DNA from: Onthophagus taurus
Lineage: Eukaryota; Arthropoda; Insecta; Coleoptera; Scarabaeidae
NCBI RefSeq assembly: GCF_036711975.1
Contig: NC_091966.1
Location: 1,371,501-1,435,500, forward strand
Length of the DNA stretch: 64,000 nucleotides
Direction of reading: 5' to 3'
Each line of letters starts with the position of its first letter. Positions within the stretch are counted from its first letter, which is position 1. Below the pieces are notes generated by a model. That model saw nothing but the letters and a program-made list of their open reading frames with translations. It searched no databases and was not told where the DNA came from. The translations under genes and the position numbers were made by a program. Positions 55,601 to 64,000 of the stretch are shown in pieces.

Positions 55601-58600
55601 AGAAAAAAATTTTTGAAATAATCGAAAATTTTTTCGAATTTTACAATTTTTGCCGATTTAGGTTTAAAAATTCGTATAAAATCCAGTTCTTGGAATATCA
55701 CTATGAAAATTTCCCAAAGTGTTAACAAAAGTGTCCTCTTTCCAATGAACCAACCCGTTTTTAAAAATCACTTTTAGTTTTTGAGAAAACAATATTTGAA
55801 ATTTTGATAAAATTTTCGATGTTACAATATTCATCGGTAACTTGCAAAATTCGCTATAAAATTAATTTCTTGAAGGATCCTTGTGGAAATATTACCAATT
55901 ATTAATTAAAGTATCTTCTTTTTAATGCAAAAAGCCGTTTTGAAAAATCAGTTTTAGTTCTTGAGAAATAAATTTTTGAAATAATCGAAAATTTTTTCGA
56001 ATTTTACAATTTTTGCCGATTTAGGTTTATAAATTCGTATAAAATCCAGGTCTTGGAATATGAGTATGAAAATTTCCCAAAGTGTTAACAAAAGTGTCCT
56101 CTTTCCAATGAACCAACCCGTTTTTAGAAATAACTTTTAGTTTTTGAGAAAACAATATTTGAAATTTTGATAAAATTTTCGATGTTGCAATTTTCATCAA
56201 TAATTTTCAAAATTCGCTATAAAATTAATTTCTTGAAGGATCCTTTTGGAAATATCACCTATTATTAATTAATGTATCCTCTTTTTAATGCAAAAAGCCG
56301 TTTTGAAAAATCACTTTTTGTTCTTGAGAAATAAATTTTTGAAATAATCAAAAATTTTTCGAATTTTACAATTTTTGCCGATTTAGGTTTATAAATTCGT
56401 ATAAAATCCAGTTCTTGGAATATCACTATGAAAATTTCCCAAAGTGTTAACAAAAGTGTCCTCTTTCCAATGAACCAACCCGTTTTTAAAAATAACTTTT
56501 AGTTTTTGAGAAAACAATATTTGAAGTTTTGATAAAATGTTCGATGTTACAATTTTCATCAATAATTTTCAAAATTCGCTATAAAATTAATTTCTTGAAG
56601 GATCCTTTTGGAAATATCACCTATTATTAATTAATGTATCCTCTTTTTAATGCAAAAAGCCGTTTTGAAAAATCACTTTTTGTTCTTGAGAAATAAATTT
56701 TTGAAATAATCGACATTTTTTTTTAATTTTTCAATTTTCGCCGATTAAGTGTTAAAAATTCGTATAAAATCCAGTTCTTGGAATGTGAGTATGAAAATTT
56801 CTCAAAGTGTTAACAAAAGTGTCCTCTTTCCAATGAACCAACCCGTTTTTAAAAATAACTTTTAGTTTTTGAGAAAACAATATTTGAAGTTTTGATAAAA
56901 TTTTCGATGTTGCAATTTTCATCCATAACTTGCAAAATTCGCTATAAAATTAATTTGTTGAAGGATCCTTTTGGAAATATCACCTATTATTAATTAATGT
57001 ATCCTCTTTTTAATACAAAAAGCTGTTTTGAAAAATCACTTTTTGTTCTTGAGAAATAAATTTTTGAAATGATCGACAATTTTTTCGAACTTCGCAATTT
57101 TCGCCGATTCAGTTTTAAAAATTCGTATAAAATCCAGGTCTTGGAATATGAGTATGAAAATTTCCCAAAGTGTTAAAAAAAGTGTCTTCTTTCCAATGAA
57201 CTAACCCGTTTTAGAAATAACTTTTACTTTTTGAGAAAACAATATTTGAAGTTTTGATAAAATTTTCGATGATGCCATTTTCATCAATAATTTTCAAAAT
57301 TCGCTATAAAATTAATTTCTTGAAGGATCCTTGTGGAAATATTACCAATTATTAATTAAAGTATCTTCTTTTTAATGCAAAAAGCCGTTTTGAAAAATCA
57401 CTTTTTGTTCTTGAGAAATAAATTTTTGAAATGATCGACAATTTTTTCGAACTTCGCAATTTTCGCCGATTCAGTTTTAAAAATTCGTATAAAATCCAGG
57501 TCTTGGAATATGAGTATGAAAATTTCCTAAAGTGTCCTCTTTCCAATGAACCAACCCGTTTTTAGAAATAACTTTTAGTTTTTGAGAAAACAATATTTGA
57601 AGTTTTGATAAAATTTTCGATAATGCCATTTTCATCAATAATTTTCAAAATTCGCTATAAAATTAATTTCTTGAAGGATCCTTTTGGAAATATCACCAAT
57701 TATTAATTAAAGTATTCTCTTTTTAATGCAAAAAGCCGTTTTGAAAAATCACTTTTTGTTCTTGAGAAATAAATTTTTGAAATAATCGAAAATTTTTTCA
57801 AATTTTACAACTTTTGCCGATTTAGGTTTAAAAATTCGTATAAAATCCAGTTCTTGGAATATAACTATGAAAATTTCCCAAAGTGTTAACAAAAGTGTCC
57901 TCTTTCCAATGAACCAACCCGTTTTTAAAAATAACTTTTAGTTTTTGAGAAAACAATATTTGATGTTTTGATAAAATTTTCGATGTTGCAATTTTCATCC
58001 ATAACTTGCAAAATTCGCTATAAAATTAATTTCTTGAAGGCTCCTTGTGGAAATATAACCAATTATTAATTAAAGTATCCTCTTTTTAATACAAAAAGCT
58101 GTTTTGAGAAATCACTTTTTGTTCTTGAGAAATAAATTTTTGAAATGATCGACAATTTTTTTGAACTTTGCAATTTTCGCCAATTCAGTTTTAAAAATTC
58201 GTATAAAATCCAGGTCTTGGAATATGAGTATGAAAATTTCCCAAAGTGTTAAAAAAAGTGTCTTCTTTCCAATGAACCAACCCGTTTTTAAAAATAACTT
58301 TTAGTTTTTGAGAAAACAATATTTGAAGTTTTGATAAAATTTTCGATGTTGCAATTTTCATCTATAACTTGCAAAATTCGCTATAAAATTAATTTCTTGA
58401 AGGATCCTTTTCGAAATATCACCTATTATTAATTAAAGCATCCTCTTTTTAATACAAAAAGCCGTTTTGAAAAATCACTTTTTGTTCTTGAGAAATAAAT
58501 TTTTGAAATGTTCGACAATTTTTTCGAACTTCGCAATTTTCGCCGATTCAGTTTTAAAAATTCGTATAAAATCCAGGTCTTGGAATATGAGTATGAAAAT

Positions 58601-61600
58601 TTCCCAAAGTGTTAAAAAAAGTGTCTTCTTTCCAATGAACTAACCCGTTTTAGAAATAACTTTTACTTTTTGAGAAAACAATATTTGAAGTTTTGATAAA
58701 ATTTTCGATGATGCCATTTTCATCAATAATTTTCAAAATTCGCTATAAAATTAATTTCTTGAAGGATCCTTGTGGAAATATTACCAATTATTAATTAAAG
58801 TATCTTCTTTTTAATGCAAAAAGCCGTTTTGAAAAATCACTTTTTGTTCTTGAGAAATAAATTTTTGAAATGATCGACAATTTTTTCGAACTTCGCAATT
58901 TTCGCCGATTCAGTTTTAAAAATTCGTATAAAATCCAGGTCTTGGAATATGAGTATGAAAATTTCCTAAAGTGTCCTCTTTCCAATGAACCAACCCGTTT
59001 TTAGAAATAACTTAGTTTTTGAAAAAACAATATTTGAAGTTTTGATAAAATTTTCGATGTTGCAATTTTCATCAATAATTTTCAAAACTCGCTATAAAAT
59101 TAATTTCTTGAAGGATCCTTTTCGAAATATCACCTATTATTAATTAAAGTATCCTCTTTTTAATGCAAAAAGCCATTTTGAAAAATCAATTTTTGTTCTT
59201 GAGAAATAAATTTTTGAAATAATCAAAAATTTGTTCGAATTTTACAATTTTTGCCGATTAAGGTTTAAAAATTCGTATAAAATCCAGTTCTTGGAATATA
59301 ACTATGAAAATTTCCCAAAGTGTTAACAAAAGTGTCCTCTTTCCAATGAACCAACCCGTTTTTAAAAATAACTTTTAGTTTTTGAGAAAACAATATTTGA
59401 AGTTTTGATAAAATTTTCGATGGTGCAATTTTCATCCATAACTTGCAAAATTCGCTATAAAATTAATTTCTTGAAGGATCCTTTTGGAAATATCACCTAT
59501 TATTAATTAAAGTATCCTCTTTTTAATGCAAAAAGCCGTTTTGAAAAACCACTTTCAGTTCTTAAGAAATAAATTTTTGAAATGATCGACAATTTTTTCG
59601 AACATCGCAATTTTCGCCGGTTCAGATTTAAAAATTCGTATAAAATCCAGGTCTTGGAATATGAGTATGAAAATTTCCCAAAGTGTTAACAAAAGTGTCC
59701 TCTTTCCAATGAACCAACCCGTTTTTAAAAATAACTTTTAGTTTTTGAGAAAACAATATTTGAAGTTTTGATAAAATTTTCGATGGTGCAATTTTCATCC
59801 ATAACTTGCAAAATTCGCTATAAATTTAATTTCTTGAAGGATCCTTTTGGAAATATCACCTATTGTTAATTAAAGTATCCTCTTTTTAATGCAAAAAGTC
59901 GTTTTGAAAAATCACTTTTTGTTCTTGAGAAATAAATTTTTGAAATAATCGAAAATTTTTTCGAATTTTACAATTTTTGCCGATTTAGGTTTAAAAATTC
60001 GTATAAAATCCAGTTCTTGGAATATCACTATGAAAATTTCCCAAAGTATTAACAAAAGTGTCCTCTTTCCAATGAACCAACCCGTTTTTAGAAATAATTT
60101 TTAGTTTTTGAGAAAACAATATTTGAAGTTTTGATACAATTTTCGATGTTGCAATTTTCATCAATAATTTTCAAAATTCGCTATAAATTTAATTTCTTGA
60201 AGGATCCTTTTGGAAATATCACCTATTATTAATTAAAGTATCCTCTTTTTAATGCAAAAAGTCGTTTTGAAAAATCACTTTTTGTTCTTGAGAAATAAAT
60301 TTTTGAAATAATCGAAAATTTTTTCGAATTTTACAATTTTTGCCGATTTAGGTTTAAAAATTCGTATAAAATCCAGTTCTTGGAATATCACTATGAAAAT
60401 TTCCCAAAGTGTTAACAAAAGTGTCCTCTTTCCAATGAACTAACCCGTTTTTAAAAATAACTTTTAGTTTTTGAGAAAACAATATTTGAAGTTTTGATAA
60501 AATTTTCGATGTTGCAATTTTCATCAATAATTTTCAAAATTCGCTATAAAATTAATTTCTTGAAGGATCCTTTTCGAAATACCACCTATTATTAATTAAA
60601 GCATCCTCCTTTTAATACAAAAAGCCGTTTTGAAAAATCACTTTTTGTTCTTGAGAAATAAATTTTTGAAATGATCGACAATTTTTTCGAACTTCGCAAT
60701 TTTCGCCGATTCAGTTTTAAAAATTCGTATAAAATCCAGGTCTTGGAATATGAGTATGAAAATTTCCTAAAGTGTCCTCTTTCCAATGAACCAACCCGTT
60801 TTTAGAAATAACTTTTAGTTTTTGAGAAAACAATATTTGAAGTTTTGATAAAATTTTCGATGTTGCAATTTTCATCCATAACTTGCAAAATTTGCTATAA
60901 AATTAATTTGTTGAAGGATCCTTTTGGAAATATCACCAATTATTAATTAAAGTATGCTCTTCTTAATGGAACAAGCCCTTTTGAAAAAACACTTTCAGTT
61001 CTTAAGAAATAAATTTTTGAAATAATCGACAATTTTTTCGAATTTTGCAATTTTCGCCGATTAAGTTTTAAAAATTCGTATAAAATCCATTTAATGGAAT
61101 ATGCGTATGAAAATTTACTAAAGTGTTAACAAAAGTGTCCTCTTTCCAATGAACCAACCCGTTTTTAGAAATAACTTTTAGTTTTTGAGAAAACAATATT
61201 TGAAGTTTTGATAAAATTTTCGATGATGCCATTTTCATCAATAATTTTCAAAATTCGCTATAAAATTAATTTCTTGAAGGATCCTTTTGGAAATATCACC
61301 AATTATTAATTAAAGTATTCTCTTTTTAATGCAAAAAGCCGTTTTGAAAAATCACTTTTTGTTCTTGAGAAATAAATTTTTGAAATAATCAAAAATTTTT
61401 CGAATTTTACAATTTTTGCCGATTTAGGTTTATAAATTCGTATAAAATCCAGTTCTTGGAATATCACTATGAAAATTTCCCAAAGTGTTAACAAAAGTGT
61501 CCTCTTTCCAATGAACCAACCCGTTTTTAAAAATAACTTTTAGTTTTTGAGAAAACAATATTTGAAGTTTTGATAAAATGTTCGATGTTACAATTTTCAT

Positions 61601-64000
61601 CAATAATTTTCAAAATTCGCTATAAAATTAATTTCTTGAAGGATCCCTTTGGAAATATCACCTATTATTAATTAATGTATCCTCTTTTTAATGCAAAAAG
61701 CCGTTTTGAAAAATCACTTTTTGTTCTTGAGAAATAAATTTTTGAAATAATCGAAAATTTTTTCGAATTTTACAATTTTTGCCGATTTAGGTTTAAAAAT
61801 TCGTATAAAATCCAGTTCTTGGAATATCACTATGAAAATTTCCCAAAGTGTTAACAAAAGTGTCCTCTTTCCAGTGAACCAACCCGTTTTTAAAAATAAC
61901 TTTTAGTTTTTGAGAAAACAATATTTGAAGTTTTGATAAAATTTTCGATGTTACAATTTTCATCGATAATTTTCAAAATTCGCTATAAAATTAATTTGTT
62001 GAAGGATCCTTTTGGAAATATCACCAATTATTAATTAAAGTATCCTCTTTTTAATGCAAAAAGCCATTTTGAAAAATCACTTTTTGTTCTTGAGAAATAA
62101 ATTTTTGAAATGATCGACATTTTTTTTTAATTTTTCAATTTTCGCCGATTAAGTGTTAAAAATTCGTATAAAATCCAGTTCTTGGAATGTGAGTATGAAA
62201 ATTTCTCAAAGTGTTAACAAAAGTGTCCTCTTTCCAATGAACCAACCCGTTTTTAAAAATAACTTTTAGTTTTTGAGAAAACAATATTTGAAGTTTTGAT
62301 AAAATTTTCGATGTTGCAATTTTCATCCATAACTTGCAAAATTCGCTATAAAATTAATTTCTTGAAGGATCCTTTTGGAAATATCACCTATTATTAATTA
62401 AAGTGTCCTCTTTTCAATGCAACAAGCCGTTTTGAAAAATCGCTTTTAGTTTTTGAGAAATAAATTTTTGAAATGATCGAAAATTTTTTCGAATTTTGCA
62501 ATTTTCGTAGATTATGTTTTAAAAATTCGCATAAAATCCATTTCTTGGAATATGAGTATGAAAGTTTCCCAAAGTGTTAACAAAAGTGTCCTCTTTCCAA
62601 TGAACCAACCCGTTTTTAAAAATAACTTTTAGTTTTTGAGAAAACAATATTTAAAGTTTTGATAAAATTTTCGATGTTGCAATTGTCATCGATAACTTGC
62701 AAAATTCGCTATAAAATTAATTTCTTGAAGGATCCTTGTGGAAATATCACCAATTATTAATTAAAGTATTCTCTTTTTAATACAAAAAGCCGTTTTGAAA
62801 AATCACTTTTTGTTCTTGAGAAATAAATTTTTGAAATGATCGATAATTTTTTCGAATTTTGGAATTTTCGCCGATTAAGTTTTAAAAATTCGTATCAAAT
62901 CCAGTTCTTGGCATATAACTATGAAAATTTCCCAAAGTGCTAACAAAAGTGTCCTCTTTCCAATGAACCAACCCGTTTTGAAAAATAACTTTTAGTTTTT
63001 GAGAAAACAATATTTGAAGTTTTGGTAAAATTTTTGATGTTACAATATTCATCGGTAACTTGCAAAATTCGCTATAAAATTAATTTCTTGAAGGATCCTT
63101 GTGGAAATATCACCAATTATTAATTAAAGTATCTTCTTTTTAATGCAAAAAGCCGTTTTAAAAAATCACTTTTAGTTCTTGAGAAATAAATTTTTGAAAT
63201 GATCGACAATTTTTTCGAACTTCGCAATTTTCGCCGATTCAGTTTTAAAAATTCGTATAAAATCCAGGTCTTGGAATATGAGTATGAAAATTTCCCAAAA
63301 TATTAACAAAAGTGTCCTTTTTCCAATGAACCAACCCGTTTTTAAAAATAACTTTTAGTTTTTGAGAAAACAATATTTGAAGTTTTGATAAAATTTTCGA
63401 TGATGCCATTTTCATCAATAATTTTCAAAATTCGCTATAAAATTAATTTCTTGAAGGATCCTTTTGGAAATATCACCAATTATTAATTACAGTATCCTCT
63501 TTTTAATACAAAAAGCCGTTTTTAAAAATCACTTTTTGTTCTTGAGAAATAAATTTTTGAAATGATCGACAATTTTTTCGAACTTCGCAATTTTCGCCGA
63601 TTCAGTTTTAAAAATTCGTATAAAATCCAGGTCTTGGAATATGAGTATGAAAATTTCCCAAAGTGTTAAAAAAAGTGTCCTCTTTCCAATGAACCAACCC
63701 GTTTTTAGAAATAACTTTTAGTTTTTAAGAAAACAATATTTGAAGTTTTGATAAAATTTTCGATGTTACAATATTCATCGGTAACTTGCAAAATTCGCTA
63801 TAAAATTAATTTCTTGAAGGATCCTTGTGGAAATATTACCAATTATTAATTAAAGTATCTTCTTTTTAATGCAAAAAGCCGTTTTGAAAAATCAGTTTTA
63901 GTTCTTGAGAAATAAATTTTTGAAATAATCGAAATTTTTTTCGAATTTTACAATTTTTGCCGATTTAGGTTTATAAATTCGTATAAAATCCAGGTCTTGG
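52645..64000. repeat. ~363-bp satellite array (dimer of ~181-bp monomers), runs off the window
   Basis: The GAAGGATCC landmark recurs every 363 bp (52980, 53343, 53706, 54069, 54432), with occasional 351-bp units lacking GTTAACAAAAGT (for example ending at 54783). About 31 units fill 11.3 kb. The two halves of each unit are diverged relatives: both begin AAAGTRTCCTCTTT, then a GTTTT-AAAAAT-ACTTTT block, TTTTTGAGAAA, and AAAATTCG.TATAAAAT. Longer blocks are near-identical: 54462 onward recurs at 60592 (offset 6130), 57.0-57.5 kb at 58.4-59.0 kb (offset 1439), and 56.27 kb at 61.31 kb (offset about 5041). No genes inside. Confidence 0.97.

Noticed and set aside
54462-61494. Recurrent 62-64-codon minus-strand frames in the satellite
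   Set aside because: Each is the same piece of the 363-bp unit; they appear and vanish with single-base differences between units.

Overview
The window is nuclear DNA of an insect. It is AT-rich, has short spliceosomal introns beside very long transposon-filled ones, and carries a full gene for the arthropod enzyme Tan (N-beta-alanyl-dopamine hydrolase) plus an ionotropic receptor. A beetle is my best guess, but that is inference from the overall look; no marker in the window settles the order. All gene models below were built by reading splice sites and joining exons by hand.

Layout. 1-3.0 kb: nested transposon relics (hAT, RTE). 3.07-3.85 kb (-): N-terminal part of ArfGAP1. 4.41-7.08 kb (+): EMC1 as one 888-codon exon. 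7.3-10.8 kb: a duplicated unknown repeat, a foldback repeat, a stray 67-bp copy of EMC1 coding sequence, and a 1.7-kb hAT-like element whose body is a tandem array. 11.08-15.97 kb (-): gamma-SNAP in 7 exons, with a transposon-filled intron 4. 16.66-28.13 kb (+): DCAF11/WDR23 in 10 exons. Its intron 4 holds a mariner element with three further elements nested in it, and its intron 8 holds an exact 421-bp-period tandem array. 28.60-49.49 kb (+): tan in 7 exons. Its intron 1 (10 kb) is mostly a ~143/287-bp dimeric tandem array, and its intron 5 (8.5 kb) holds a LINE, a MITE, a dead LINE, and a hAT relic split by a Penelope-like element. 49.84-50.31 kb (-): selenoprotein K. 51.05-52.02 kb (+): 5' part of an ionotropic receptor. 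52.65-64.0 kb: ~363-bp satellite array running off the window.

Main discovery candidate: the selenoprotein K gene keeps an in-frame UGA at codon 92 of 94, the same position and length as human SELENOK. It is followed by a perfect 10-bp hairpin, then a foldable type II SECIS-like structure with an ATGA quartet, an AAA bulge 12 nt later, and a GA on the opposing strand. Several insect lineages, including the beetle Tribolium, are reported to have lost selenoproteins, so a Sec-encoding gene here would be notable.

The genes are unrelated housekeeping or tissue-specific loci (ER membrane insertion, Golgi/ER traffic, ubiquitin ligase receptor, amine recycling, ER selenoprotein, chemoreception) and do not form a pathway. 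EMC1/ArfGAP1, gamma-SNAP/DCAF11 and selenoprotein K/ionotropic receptor are three head-to-head pairs. Tan and selenoprotein K are convergent, with overlapping 3' regions. The common theme is intron growth by nested transposons and by long-period tandem arrays.
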